A DNA stretch of 64,000 nt from UBA7672 sp963738625 (GCA_963738625.1 CAVTXH010000002.1:992001-1056000), one strand, 5' to 3'. Positions 20,259 to 29,607 are shown, numbered from the stretch's first letter. The notes: generated by a model not told the origin, from the sequence alone. Numbers and translations: made by a program.

Positions 20259-20537
20259 CTAGACGATCGTCGCCTTGCCGTTGTGGAACAGGCGCAGGAT
20301 CAGGATATCGTCGCCGAGGCGACGGTTCACCACGACATAGGGCGTGCCTTCTATCGGCATTTCGCGAACGCCCTCGCGGCGGGTTTTCCGGCCCATCTCC
20401 TTGAAGCGGACCAGTTTCAGGATGCCGTTTTCGACCAGCGACTTGTCGCGCGAGGCGGCGGCGATATTGCCGTCCGCAGCCGAGGAGATCAGCTGCTCGA
20501 AATCGTCGACCGCGCTGGGACGCCAGGTGATGTTCAT
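20259..20537 (-). CDS. RelE/ParE-family toxin
   Basis: A 92-residue protein with the ParE-like pattern: ITWRPSAVDDFEQLISSAA at the start, a central GRKTRREGVREMPIEG and a closing ILILRLFHNGK. RelE/ParE proteins inhibit translation or gyrase. Its start overlaps the stop of the upstream antitoxin-like gene by 4 nt (ATGA), the usual translational coupling of toxin-antitoxin pairs. Confidence 0.85.
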   Translation of the reverse strand: MNITWRPSAVDDFEQLISSAADGNIAAASRDKSLVENGILKLVRFKEMGRKTRREGVREMPIEGTPYVVVNRRLGDDILILRLFHNGKATIV

Positions 20538-20752
20538 CGGCCGAACCTCGCGCGCATGCGGGTCATCACATCGCTATGTGACACGCGGACGCCATCGTCA
20601 TTGTCCAGTTCGTTCTCGACTTCGAGCCACTGGCTGCGCGAGAGGATGGAGGTTGGCTCGGACAGCAGGCTCTCGATCTCGCTGGCCAGCTTTTCCTGCT
20701 CGTCCTCGGACAAGGCGCGTAGGCGTTCGATGGCGGCTTCCAAGCGGGTCAT
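20534..20752 (-). CDS. antitoxin partner of the RelE/ParE toxin
   Basis: A 72-residue, largely helical, acidic protein beginning MTRLEAAIERLRALSEDEQEKLA and ending in a segment VSHSDVMTRMRARFGR that resembles C-terminal toxin-binding tails of ParD/RelB-like antitoxins. Position upstream and 4-nt overlap with the toxin gene support the role; the DNA-binding fold is not recognised. Confidence 0.75.
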   Translation of the reverse strand: MTRLEAAIERLRALSEDEQEKLASEIESLLSEPTSILSRSQWLEVENELDNDDGVRVSHSDVMTRMRARFGR

Positions 20753-20837
20753 TCGCCAGCGCTATCACGCGATGTGCGCGATTCAGATTAACGGCGCGGC
20801 GGGCCTTGTGTTCGTTCGGTATTCCGGAATCGCGGGC

Positions 20838-21911
20838 CTAGGCGAGCTTGATGACGTGGCCGTCGGCGGGCGAGGCCTTGCCGGCGGCAAGATCGGAAAA
20901 CGCGCGCGCAGCGGCTTCGAGGCCGAGCGCTTCGACGACCCGCGTGCTTGTCTTTGCCGTCGGCAGGAAGGTGCGCCAGGCGGCGGCGAGGCGGGACTGG
21001 AATTGGGCGGGACCCCAATCGGTGATGCGCTTCTTCACGATGTCGGGAGCGAAGAACATTTGCGGCGCCGGGCCGGCGAGCTTTGCATCCGGGCGCGGCG
21101 CGTCCCAGTGCGTGGCGCCCACGGCGCAGGAGTATTTGAGATTGTCGGCAAAGCGCGCATGGACCGCGGCGCGGACTTCGGCATTGCCGGCAATGTCGAT
21201 GAAGACGGTGGAGACGGCGCCATCCATGCCGCCGATCGCGTCGTAGGCGCGGACTTCGTCGTAGAAGCCGAGGCCTTTTACATAGGCAACATTGCCCGGC
21301 GAAGTGAGCCCGACCACCCTCGCCTGCCCGCGGGCCTTCATCAGCTGGGCGGCGGCGTAGGCTGTCTTGGCGGAGGCGCTGGAGAAGATGACCTGCCGCG
21401 CGCCAAAATTGTTCTGGTCGGCGATGAAATCGTCGATCAGGAAAGAGGTGGTGAAGAGCGGGCGGAAGAGGACCTGCAGCGCTTCGGTGTCGGGGTCATA
21501 GAGCGGATCGTCCGCGTTGAAGACATAGTTGTTGTAGACCGGCGCAAGGCCGGCGCGATGCGGGCTGGTTTCGGCGAACGCGCCGTGACGGCGCTCGCCC
21601 GGCTTCAGCTTGAACGCGGTCGACATGGGCAGGTAGCCGTAGACGCGGTCGCCCGGCTTCACGTTCGGAGAGCGGCTTTCGGTAACCGTAGAAAAGCCCC
21701 AGACGGGGACGCGGCCCCAGCCCTCTTCTGACGCCGGATAGAAGCTCCAGTACTTCAGGAAATCGCCGAAGGCGCCGTAGGTGACGTTGTTGGCGGTAAG
21801 CGAGAAAGTGTCGACGCGGAGCATCGCTTCGCCGTCGGCCAACGGTTGCGCGTCGGCGGGGACGAGCTTGGTCTCAGTCAGAGCGCCGCGCTTCACTAGA
21901 ACGTCCTGCAT
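20838..21911 (-). CDS. DUF2855 family protein (MDR-like)
   Basis: A 357-residue protein with the layout of zinc-less medium-chain dehydrogenase/reductase proteins: an N-terminal GroES-like part (RVDTFSLTANNVTYGAFGDFLKYW) and a nucleotide-binding part with VIFSSASAKTAYAAAQLMKARG and VVGLTSPGN. It matches DUF2855 as I remember it. The substrate is unknown. It stands alone on the minus strand. Confidence 0.8.
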   Translation of the reverse strand: MQDVLVKRGALTETKLVPADAQPLADGEAMLRVDTFSLTANNVTYGAFGDFLKYWSFYPASEEGWGRVPVWGFSTVTESRSPNVKPGDRVYGYLPMSTAFKLKPGERRHGAFAETSPHRAGLAPVYNNYVFNADDPLYDPDTEALQVLFRPLFTTSFLIDDFIADQNNFGARQVIFSSASAKTAYAAAQLMKARGQARVVGLTSPGNVAYVKGLGFYDEVRAYDAIGGMDGAVSTVFIDIAGNAEVRAAVHARFADNLKYSCAVGATHWDAPRPDAKLAGPAPQMFFAPDIVKKRITDWGPAQFQSRLAAAWRTFLPTAKTSTRVVEALGLEAAARAFSDLAAGKASPADGHVIKLA

Positions 21912-22001
21912 GGTCTTCTCCCTAACGATTGGCCTCTATCGGGCCTAGTGGTCGAGCGCCTTCAGGTCTTCGGCCGTCAGCTAGAGCGAGGCGGCGGGCG
22001 C

Positions 22002-22988
22002 TCATTCGTCAGCGTAGATGGCGACCTGACGTTTGCCGCTTGCGTCTGCCCGGCCGCGGAACATGCCTTCGGTGTTCATGCTGAGAGCCGTGCTGCCGTC
22101 GTTCGAGAGCACGATGACGCCGCCGGTTCCGCCGAGGGCCTTCACTTCGTCGAGGGTCGCCTTCGCGGCCTGCTCGGCGGACATGTTCTGCATGGCGATG
22201 CGGGCGCAGATCATGCGCGCCACGGAAGCCCGGATGAAGTATTCGCCATCGCCGGTGGACGAGACGGCGCAGGAGGCGTTGTCGGCGTAGGTGCCGGCGC
22301 CGATGATCGGCGCATCGCCGATGCGGCCGGGCGGCTTCGCGTTCATGCCGCCGGTGGACGTGCCGGCGGCGAGATTGCCGGCCTTGTCCACGGCGACGGC
22401 CCCGACGGTGCCAAAGCGGTCCATCGGCTCGAGGTTTCCGGCCATGGCGCGCTTCAGGGCTTCGAGGCGGCGCGGGGTGATGAAGTAGTCCGGCGGCACG
22501 ATGTCGAGCCCGCCCGCGGCGGCGAGCGCATCGGCGTCCTTGCCGGCGAACATCACGCGGCCGGTGGTTTCCATGACGAGGCGCGCGGCGCGGATGGGGT
22601 TCCTGACGGTGCGAAGCTGGGCCACGGCGCCGGCTCTGCGGTCGCGGCCGTCCATGATCGAGGCGTCGAGCTCGGCGACGCCCTCGCGCGTGAGGACGGC
22701 GCCCTTGCCGGCGTTGAAGTTGGGATTGTCTTCGAGGATGCGAATGGCGGCCTCGACTGCATCGAGAGACGATCCGCCCGAGGCGAGGACTTTTGAGCCG
22801 GCGTCCAGCGCGTCGTTGAGGCCGGCGCGGTAAGCGGCGTCCATCTCCGGCGTCATGTCGGCGCGGCGCATCACGCCTGCGCCGCCGTGGACCAGCAGTG
22901 TCCATTCGGGCTTTTGCGCCATCCTTCCACCTTCCAGATTTGTGCAGGCCGAGAGCAGCGCAACCAGTCCGAGGATCAGGATACGCAT
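22002..22988 (-). CDS. isoaspartyl peptidase / L-asparaginase, Ntn-hydrolase lipoprotein
   Basis: A 328-residue precursor with a lipobox ALLSAC (Cys15). The family signature LLVHGGAGV and the autocleavage site before Thr194 in RFGTVGAVAVD are present; cleavage exposes Thr194 as nucleophile, with GTSTGGMNAKPPGRIGDAPIIGAGTYAD following. It hydrolyses beta-aspartyl peptides and asparagine, here probably in the periplasm. It starts 15 nt after valS stops, so it is likely read through from valS. Confidence 0.93.
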   Translation of the reverse strand: MRILILGLVALLSACTNLEGGRMAQKPEWTLLVHGGAGVMRRADMTPEMDAAYRAGLNDALDAGSKVLASGGSSLDAVEAAIRILEDNPNFNAGKGAVLTREGVAELDASIMDGRDRRAGAVAQLRTVRNPIRAARLVMETTGRVMFAGKDADALAAAGGLDIVPPDYFITPRRLEALKRAMAGNLEPMDRFGTVGAVAVDKAGNLAAGTSTGGMNAKPPGRIGDAPIIGAGTYADNASCAVSSTGDGEYFIRASVARMICARIAMQNMSAEQAAKATLDEVKALGGTGGVIVLSNDGSTALSMNTEGMFRGRADASGKRQVAIYADE

Positions 22989-23003
22989 CTCGTTTCTCCG
23001 TTG

Positions 23004-25865
23004 TCAGCCGGCGCCGCGAAGCTGGTTCAGCGCATCGGACATTTTTGCGAGCGCGGCTTCGGCGGCGGCGCGGCGTTCGTGCTGCTCTTCCACGACTTCC
23101 GGCGGCGCCTTGGCGACGAACTGCTCGTTGGAGAGTTTCTTGTCGATGCCGGCGATATCGGCCTTGTGCTTTGCAGTTTCCTTCTCGAGCCGCGCCATCT
23201 CGGCCTTGAGATCGATCAGGCCGGCAACGGCGAGGCAGGCTGTCGCCTCGTCCTGCACGATGCGGATGGCGCCCTTGGGCGGCTCTTTCGCCAGCGTGAT
23301 ATTTTCGAGGCGCGCGAGGCGTTCGATCAAGGACTGGTAGGCGGCGAGCCGTTGTTCGGTTTGCTTCGAGGCGCCGGCCAGCGTCATCGGGACTTTCGCG
23401 GCGACGGGGACGTTGAGGTCCGAACGCGCGGAGCGGATGGCGGTGACGAGACGGATGACCCAGTCGACTTCGGCGACAGCGGCCTTGTCGACCAGCTTGT
23501 CGCCGAGGTCGGGCCAGGGGCGCGAGATCAGCAGACCCCTATCTTTCAGATTGCCGGCCTTGCCGAAGGACTGGAACAGCTCCTCAGTCACATACGGCAT
23601 GAAGGGGTGCAGGAGGTGGACGATCTGGTCGAGCGTCCATGCGGCGGTGGCGCGGGTTTCAGCTTTCGAGGCTTCGTCCTCGCCGTTGAGCACCGGCTTG
23701 ATGAGCTCGAGATACCAGTCGCAGTAGACATTCCAGACGAAACGGTAGATCGCGCCGGCGGCTTCGTTGAACTTGTAGGCGGTGATGCCGTCGGAGACGT
23801 CCTTCGCCGTCTTCGCGGCTTCGGAGACGATCCAGCGGTTGAGCGTGTGCTTGAGCTTCGAGGGGTCGAATTTCGGATCCAGCCGGCACGCGTTCATGTC
23901 CGCGAACTTCGCGGCGTTCCAGAGCTTGGTGGAGAAGTTGCGGTAGCCTTCGACACGCTGCTTCGAGAGCTTGATGTCCCTGCCCTGCGCCGCCATGGCG
24001 GAGAGCGTGAGGCGCAGCGAGTCCGCGCCGAATTCGTCGACCAGCTCCAGGGGGTCGATCACGTTCCCCTTGGACTTGGACATCTTCTGTCCCTTCTCGT
24101 CGCGGACGAGAGCGTGGATGTAGACATGCTTGAACGGAACCTCGCCCATGAAGTGCAGGCCCTGCATCATCATGCGCGCGACCCAGAAGAAGATGATGTC
24201 GAACGCGGTGACGAGGACGGCGCCGGGATAGAATTCCTTCAGGGCCGGATCGGTGTCGCCCGGCCAGCCCATGGTTGAGAACGGCCACAGCGCGGAAGAG
24301 AACCAGGTGTCGAGGACGTCGGGATCCTGACCGAGTTCAATCTTTGTCCGTCCACCCGGCTGAGCAATTCTAGCGGACGAAACCCAGGACGACGCCCCTC
24401 CAAGAACACGTGGCGATTTCTCGTCATATAGGCCGATCTCGAAAGCTGAACCGTAGTATGCTTGCGCAAGTGCAATCGCGCCTTCCGCCGTGTGAGCAAC
24501 GAACGGCTTTGGCGGTAGATCGTTTTCAAGTTGTCGGGTTTCCGCATTCAGCTGCGGCCCGTACCACGCCGGTATCCGGTGGCCCCACCAGAGCTGGCGG
24601 GAGACGCACCACGGCTCGATGTTGCGCATCCATTCGTAGTAGGTCTTCGCCCACGTCTCGGGCACGAACTTTGTGTCGCCCTTCTCGACCGCCGCGATGG
24701 CGGGCGCGGCCAGAGTCTTGGCGTCCACATACCACTGGTCGGTGAGATAGGGCTCGACGACGACCTGGGAACGGTCGCCGAAGGGTTGCTGGATCGTCGC
24801 GTTCTCGATGGCGTGCAGGAGGCCCAGCGCATCGATGTCGGCGACCACCTTCTTGCGCGCGGCGAAGCGTTCGAGGCCCTGATAGGCCTTCGGCGCTTCC
24901 GCGTTGATGTGCGCATCGTCAGTGAAGATGTTGACCAGCGGCAGCTTGTGCCGCTTGCCGACCTGGTAGTCGTTGAAGTCGTGCGCGGGCGTGATCTTCA
25001 CGGCGCCCGTGCCCTTGGTCGGATCGGCGTATTCGTCGGCGACGATGGGGATCAGCCGGCCGACCAGCGGCAGCTTCACCTGCTTGCCGACGAGGGACTT
25101 GAACCGCTCGTCTTCCGGGTTCACGGCAACGGCGGTGTCGCCCAGCATGGTTTCCGGGCGCGTGGTGGCGACGACGATGTAGTCGCGCATCTCCCATTCG
25201 GTGGGCTTGCCGGCCTCGTCGAAGGCGATGGGGAATTTGTAGGTCGAGCCGTCGGCCAGCGGATAGCGGAAGTGCCACATGTGGCCTTTCACTTCGCGTG
25301 TCTCGACTTCGAGGTCGGAGATGGCGGTCTGGAATTGCGGGTCCCAGTTCACCAGGCGCTTGTCGCGATAGATGAGACCTTCCTGGTAGAGCTCGACGAA
25401 GACTTTGGTGACGGCTTCCGAGAGACCCTTGTCGAGCGTGAAGCGCTCGCGGCTCCAGTCGCAGCTGGCGCCGAGGCGCTTCAGCTGCTGCGTGATGGCG
25501 CCGCCGGATTGCTCCTTCCACGCCCAGACGCGCTCCAGGAATTTCTCGCGGCCCATCTCGCGGCGGCCGGCATTGCCTTCCTTCGCCAGCTCGCGCTCGA
25601 CGACCATCTGCGTGGCGATGCCGGCGTGGTCGGTGCCGGGCTGCCAGAGGCAGCGATAGCCGCGCATGCGGTGGTAGCGGATCAGCACATCCTGCAGCGT
25701 GTTGTTGAGCGCATGCCCCATGTGCAGCACGCCGGTGACGTTTGGCGGCGGGATGACGATCGAATAGGGCTCGCCCGCGCCGGACGGCTTGAACGCGCCC
25801 GATTTTTCCCAGGCTTCGTAGATCCTGGGTTCGGCGGTTGCGGGGTCGAAACGCTGGTCGATCAT
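23004..25865 (-). CDS. valS: valyl-tRNA synthetase
   Basis: A 953-residue class I synthetase. The HIGH motif appears as HMGH in NVTGVLHMGHALNNTLQD and KMSKS at about residues 594-598; an editing domain lies between and a C-terminal coiled coil (LKAEMARLEKETAKHKADI) at the end. It charges tRNA-Val. Residues ~440-510 (24336-24545) use noticeably more A/T-ending codons than the rest and contain about 35 extra residues between AQAYYG and the conserved DPDVLDTWFSSALWP, suggesting an insertion or a recombined segment. Confidence 0.95.
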   Translation of the reverse strand: MIDQRFDPATAEPRIYEAWEKSGAFKPSGAGEPYSIVIPPPNVTGVLHMGHALNNTLQDVLIRYHRMRGYRCLWQPGTDHAGIATQMVVERELAKEGNAGRREMGREKFLERVWAWKEQSGGAITQQLKRLGASCDWSRERFTLDKGLSEAVTKVFVELYQEGLIYRDKRLVNWDPQFQTAISDLEVETREVKGHMWHFRYPLADGSTYKFPIAFDEAGKPTEWEMRDYIVVATTRPETMLGDTAVAVNPEDERFKSLVGKQVKLPLVGRLIPIVADEYADPTKGTGAVKITPAHDFNDYQVGKRHKLPLVNIFTDDAHINAEAPKAYQGLERFAARKKVVADIDALGLLHAIENATIQQPFGDRSQVVVEPYLTDQWYVDAKTLAAPAIAAVEKGDTKFVPETWAKTYYEWMRNIEPWCVSRQLWWGHRIPAWYGPQLNAETRQLENDLPPKPFVAHTAEGAIALAQAYYGSAFEIGLYDEKSPRVLGGASSWVSSARIAQPGGRTKIELGQDPDVLDTWFSSALWPFSTMGWPGDTDPALKEFYPGAVLVTAFDIIFFWVARMMMQGLHFMGEVPFKHVYIHALVRDEKGQKMSKSKGNVIDPLELVDEFGADSLRLTLSAMAAQGRDIKLSKQRVEGYRNFSTKLWNAAKFADMNACRLDPKFDPSKLKHTLNRWIVSEAAKTAKDVSDGITAYKFNEAAGAIYRFVWNVYCDWYLELIKPVLNGEDEASKAETRATAAWTLDQIVHLLHPFMPYVTEELFQSFGKAGNLKDRGLLISRPWPDLGDKLVDKAAVAEVDWVIRLVTAIRSARSDLNVPVAAKVPMTLAGASKQTEQRLAAYQSLIERLARLENITLAKEPPKGAIRIVQDEATACLAVAGLIDLKAEMARLEKETAKHKADIAGIDKKLSNEQFVAKAPPEVVEEQHERRAAAEAALAKMSDALNQLRGAG

Positions 25866-25919
25866 GCCCTGCGGATAACGCGGGGCGGACGGCTTGTCAT
25901 CACCAAGAGACGCCGCGCT

Positions 25920-26477
25920 CTATTTGATGCGTACAATGATGGCAGAAACGGTAAGCATCGCCAGCGGCTCCGAAAACGGGGCGGGGTTTTCCGCGCTAAA
26001 AGCATCGCCGTTTGGGGCAATGTGGCGGATCACCCGCCGGGCGTTCACGTCCGCCACCCAATATTCCGCAACACCGGCGCGGGCATAGTCTTCGCGCTTC
26101 TCGCCCATGTCGTCTTCAATCGTCGTATCGCCGACTTCCACGATCAGCTTTACGGCGGCTGGAGGAATCGGGCCGTTGTTCGGCGGCAGCAGCGCGGGAT
26201 CGAGAATGACGAGATCGGGCATGGGCTCGAAACCGTTGCCGAAATTGACAGTGGTTTCACAAATCACCTGCCAGTCGAAACTGGCTGAGCTTATCGCTTC
26301 TTTCAAAGCGGCCATGAGATCGGACTGAACCTTCCCATGCGCGTACCATTTCGGGCTCTTTTTGGCGATCGCCCCCCGGCGCAGCTCTACCCTGAAGCCC
26401 GAAAAAGCGCCCCTGTCCGCCATCTTGTAGAATTCGGCGCTGGTGAAAGGCGGATGAGTTTTGGCGAGCGCGTTCAT
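25920..26477 (-). CDS. Uma2 family (DUF820) PD-(D/E)XK nuclease-like protein
   Basis: A 185-residue protein; the start at 26477 (MNALAKTHPPF) gives the usual length, while the longer open frame upstream looks non-coding. Core motifs are FRVELRRGAIAKKSPKW, MPDLVILDP (the catalytic-type Asp), KLIVEVGDTTIEDD (E-X-acid) and YARAGVAEYWVADVNARRV, all standard for Uma2. The biological role is unknown. It sits between valS and a phosphatase and may be a mobile accessory gene. Confidence 0.85.
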   Translation of the reverse strand: MNALAKTHPPFTSAEFYKMADRGAFSGFRVELRRGAIAKKSPKWYAHGKVQSDLMAALKEAISSASFDWQVICETTVNFGNGFEPMPDLVILDPALLPPNNGPIPPAAVKLIVEVGDTTIEDDMGEKREDYARAGVAEYWVADVNARRVIRHIAPNGDAFSAENPAPFSEPLAMLTVSAIIVRIK

Positions 26478-26607
26478 CGCTGGGAATTCTAGCCGACGCC
26501 GGCAAAAAACACAAAAGCGTTCCCTGGCGCTGCGTATTGCCGGAAGATGCCGCTGAAACCACCCGCAAGGGAAACCAGGCGCGAAGGCCCGCAAGGGAAA
26601 GTAGGTC

Positions 26608-27228
26608 ATGGTTGGCGCACGCATCTGGGTCTACCGGCACGCCGAGAGTCTCGCCAATACCGGCGCCAAGACCAACGAGCCGTGGGAGATCGACCTTTCG
26701 GACAATGGGCGTGAACAGGCCGTGGCGCTAGCCGCGTCGCTCGAGGAACGGCCGGACCGGCTGATCGGATCGGCTTTCGCGCGGACAACGCACACGCTGG
26801 CGCCGATCGCCAGGCGGTTCTCAGGGATCGAAATCGACATCTGGCCGATCCACGAGTTCACCTATCTCGCGCCCGCCACCTGCGTCGGGACGTCGTGGCG
26901 GGAGCGCAAGCCGCGGATCGATGCGTACTGGCGTCGGCTTTTGCCCGACTCGGTCGACGGGCCGGGCGCGGAGAGCTTCGAGGGCCTGCTGGGCCGCGCC
27001 AACGCCTTCCTGCGGCGTATCGCCCTGCTGAAGGACGGGCTGAACATCGTGGTGAGCCACGGGCAGTTCATGCAGGCGGCGCTGATGCTGGCGCAGGAAG
27101 GACCACTGTCGCCTCATGCGGCGATGGCCAACTTCCTCGCGCGCCAGAAGCGGAACCCGTTCGAGAACTGCGAGCGCCTGCGTCTTGTTGCGGACGACGG
27201 GCGTGTGAGAACGGACGGCCGCGGTTGA
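26608..27228 (+). CDS. histidine phosphatase superfamily protein
   Basis: A 206-residue protein with the phospho-acceptor motif YRHAESLAN (His11), an SAFARTTHTLAP segment replacing the usual SxxxRTxxTA, and the distal VVSHGQFM His. It resembles phosphoglycerate-mutase-like phosphatases. The substrate is unknown. It is convergent with popZ, the gap being filled by two long palindromes. Confidence 0.85.
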   Translation: MVGARIWVYRHAESLANTGAKTNEPWEIDLSDNGREQAVALAASLEERPDRLIGSAFARTTHTLAPIARRFSGIEIDIWPIHEFTYLAPATCVGTSWRERKPRIDAYWRRLLPDSVDGPGAESFEGLLGRANAFLRRIALLKDGLNIVVSHGQFMQAALMLAQEGPLSPHAAMANFLARQKRNPFENCERLRLVADDGRVRTDGRG

Positions 27229-27260
27229 GCTGGGCGGCGAGGCGCCTTGGTGTTCTTCGT

Positions 27261-27312
27261 GGAGACTTCGTGCCTTTGTGTTTTTCTTTCAACACAAAGG
27301 CACGAAGACTCC
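27261..27312. repeat. long inverted repeat with 22-bp arms
   Basis: Arms at 27261-27282 and 27291-27312 match with one mismatch (the inner 17 bp, starting CTTCGTGCCTTTGTG, are perfect) around an 8-nt loop TTTCTTTC. It has no coding sense and lies between convergent genes. CTTCGTG/CACGAAG-type palindromes are dispersed in many proteobacteria. Confidence 0.75.
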
Positions 27313-27375
27313 GCAAAGGTCACGAAGGGAGCTGTTTGGGCAAACTCGATTCAAGGCATGCGGCCTCACCCGGAA

Positions 27376-27410
27376 ATGCGAAGGGCGCGCCTTGTGAGCG
27401 CGCCCCGCAT
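27376..27410. terminator. bidirectional terminator-like hairpin downstream of popZ
   Basis: Stem ATGCG, 2-nt bulge, GGGCGCGC; loop CTTGTGA; then GCGCGCCC and CGCAT. TTTTG follows on the plus strand and TTCGCATTT on the minus strand. It probably ends transcription of popZ, of the phosphatase gene, or of both. Confidence 0.55.
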
Positions 27411-27468
27411 TTTGAGACGTTCGGATGTCTGTCGCTCCAGCCCGCGACCGGGGTCCGTGCGCTACGCC

Positions 27469-28059
27469 CTAGCGGGCCATGCGGCGGATGCGATCGATCT
27501 CCTTCGCAACTTCAGCTTCAACGAGTTGCGTGAGGTTGGCGTCGAGCCATTCCTTGAGCAGCGGCTTCAGCATCGCGCGGACGACATCGTCCAGCGTGTT
27601 GCCGGAGGTGACCATCATGGTGCCCATGAGTTTGCCGAGCGCGCCAGCGGTCTGGCTGGCGACAGGCTCGCTGACCAGCGTGTCCTGCATTGGAGGAGTC
27701 CATTCAGCTTTCCGCGCCGGGGCCGGCGCAACAACCGGCGCGGGCGCCGGCGGGGGAAGATCCGGTGCTTTGTCGACGATGATGATGTCGTCTTCGAGCG
27801 CGCGCGGCGGGGGCGCGATCTCTTCGGGCTCTTTAAACATCGGCGGCGGAGGCGCGGGCGCCTTGGCGACCACGGGTTCGGGCTTGGCCGCTGGCGGAGG
27901 CGCCGGCGGCGGGGCTTTCACCTCGGCGGCCGGCGGCGGCTGGAGTTCGAGAACGTCGCCGCCCGATTCGGCGGGCTTGTCCTCTTCGGAAATGATGCGG
28001 CGGATAGAGGCGAGAATTTCCTCCATCGTCGGCTCACGTTGAGCATTTTCCGCAGACAT
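27469..28059 (-). CDS. popZ: PopZ polar organising protein (DUF2497)
   Basis: A 196-residue protein with the three-part PopZ plan: an N-terminal helix REPTMEEILASIRRIISEE (residues 8-26) that recruits client proteins, a Pro/Ala/Glu-rich disordered linker (about 30-125), and C-terminal helices for oligomerisation ending LKPLLKEWLDANLTQLVEAEVAKEIDRI. In Caulobacter PopZ forms the polar microdomain that anchors the ParB-centromere complex. The linker is as proline-rich as usual. Neighbouring tolC and pcm genes repeat an order I recall from Caulobacter. Confidence 0.93.
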   Translation of the reverse strand: MSAENAQREPTMEEILASIRRIISEEDKPAESGGDVLELQPPPAAEVKAPPPAPPPAAKPEPVVAKAPAPPPPMFKEPEEIAPPPRALEDDIIIVDKAPDLPPPAPAPVVAPAPARKAEWTPPMQDTLVSEPVASQTAGALGKLMGTMMVTSGNTLDDVVRAMLKPLLKEWLDANLTQLVEAEVAKEIDRIRRMAR

Positions 28060-28153
28060 AGCCGTCCTCGTTCATGGCCGCTGACGGGGGACAAGAAAAC
28101 GATTCCAACCCACCCAGCATTAATGAATAGACAGACGTATGGTGTGAAATTCG

Positions 28154-29455
28154 TTAACGGCCGATCGCCTCTGGCCGCAGGCGGCCCATGGCCGCCAGAA
28201 GCTGATGGATTGCGATGTAAGAGGCGCGTTCGGCGTCGACGAGGCCCAGCTGGGCTTCCAGAAGCTCGCGTTCCTGATCCAGCACATCAAGGGTTATGCG
28301 CGTGCCGACGGCGAGTTCCTGTTTCGCGCCTTCCAGGGCCGTTTGGGCGGCCGCGACGCGACTGCGTGACGCGGCAATGGCTTCGCGGGCGGAGAGGACG
28401 GTGTGCCAGGCGCTGGTGGTCTGCGCCGTCACTTCACGCTCGATCGCCATGCGCTGATAGCGGGCGCGGTCCGCTTCGAGTCGCGACGCGCGGGTCTTGG
28501 AGTTGAGCAGGCCGCCCTGGAAGAGCGGGATGGTGACTTCGGCGGTCAGCCCGACGTTCGAATCGCGGAAGGTCTGGTCCTGATAGGTCTCCTGCACCCC
28601 GGCGCTGCCGACGATGCCGACTTTCGGACGAAGGGCGCCTTTGGCGATATCGATGCCGCGCTCGGCCGCTTCTTCCTGCGCACGCGCGGCGACGAGTTGC
28701 GGATTGTCGGCGCGGGCGACGCCTGCGGCTTCTTCCAGCGTGCCGGGCAGCTGGGGAGCGGCGGGCGGTTCGGCGAGCTGAACCGGCGGGCGCCCGACGA
28801 CGCGCTCGTAAGTGGCGCGGGCGGAGGCGAGTTGGGCTTTGGATGCAGCAAGATCGGCTTCCGCGCCCGCCTCGCGCGCTTCGGCCTGGGCGATATCGGT
28901 GCGGGTGACTTCGCCGACTTCGAAGCGGTCCTTTGCGGCCTGCACCTGTTGCTTCAGCGAGGAGACGTTGGTCTCGCGAATCTGAACTTCCTGTTCACCG
29001 CGGCGGACATCGACGAAGGAGGTGACAACCTGCAGCACCAGCTCCTGCTCTGCGCCGCGCAGTTGCGCTTCGGCGCCCTGCACGCCGGCCTGCGCCTGCT
29101 GGCGGCCGGCGGTGAGCGCGCCGCCGGAGTAGATCGACTGGCGCGCTTCAAGGCCGATGGAGGCGCGGTCGGTGACGCCGTCCAGCGGGAACGTGCCGGC
29201 GGGCGTGTTGAAGGTGCGGCCGAATTCCTGCTGCTGCGTGCCGTAGCTGCCGTTTAAGCCGAGCGAGGGGCGCATGGCGGCTTTTGCCTGCTCCAGCGTT
29301 TCGCTCGCGACCGCGCGGGTCTGGCGCTGGGCCATCAGGACGGGGTTGTTGCCGATCGCGCTGTCGACGGCGTCGGCCAGCGTGTCGCGGCTGGCCTGCG
29401 CGACTGCTGGTGCGGATACCGATGCGAGCAGGAGCAAGGCGGCTAGGAACTTCAT
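28154..29455 (-). CDS. tolC: TolC family outer-membrane channel protein
   Basis: A 433-residue protein. The start at 29455 (MKFLAALLLL) gives a clean signal peptide (SAPAVAQA); a longer frame upstream is unlikely. It has the two TolC half-repeats of long helices, with QVVTSFVDVRRGEQEVQIRETNVSSLKQQ in the first and ITLDVLDQERELLEAQLGLVDAERASYIAIHQLLAAMG in the second. TolC channels pair with type I secretion or efflux pumps; the pump is not encoded here. In Caulobacter a neighbour of popZ is an RsaF-type TolC for S-layer export, so a similar role is possible. Confidence 0.92.
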   Translation of the reverse strand: MKFLAALLLLASVSAPAVAQASRDTLADAVDSAIGNNPVLMAQRQTRAVASETLEQAKAAMRPSLGLNGSYGTQQQEFGRTFNTPAGTFPLDGVTDRASIGLEARQSIYSGGALTAGRQQAQAGVQGAEAQLRGAEQELVLQVVTSFVDVRRGEQEVQIRETNVSSLKQQVQAAKDRFEVGEVTRTDIAQAEAREAGAEADLAASKAQLASARATYERVVGRPPVQLAEPPAAPQLPGTLEEAAGVARADNPQLVAARAQEEAAERGIDIAKGALRPKVGIVGSAGVQETYQDQTFRDSNVGLTAEVTIPLFQGGLLNSKTRASRLEADRARYQRMAIEREVTAQTTSAWHTVLSAREAIAASRSRVAAAQTALEGAKQELAVGTRITLDVLDQERELLEAQLGLVDAERASYIAIHQLLAAMGRLRPEAIGR

Positions 29456-29607
29456 GGGCGAACCCCCGTGGATTGGCGCATTCTGGCCAAGCTTCGCCTC
29501 GGCCACGTTAACGTCGCTTCGAATATGTAATGACCATTATCCGCAAAGGGAGCAGCCTTTGGCCGCACCGCCAACGGTTTCGCTTGGGGCGGGAATAGCG
29601 GCGTGAG

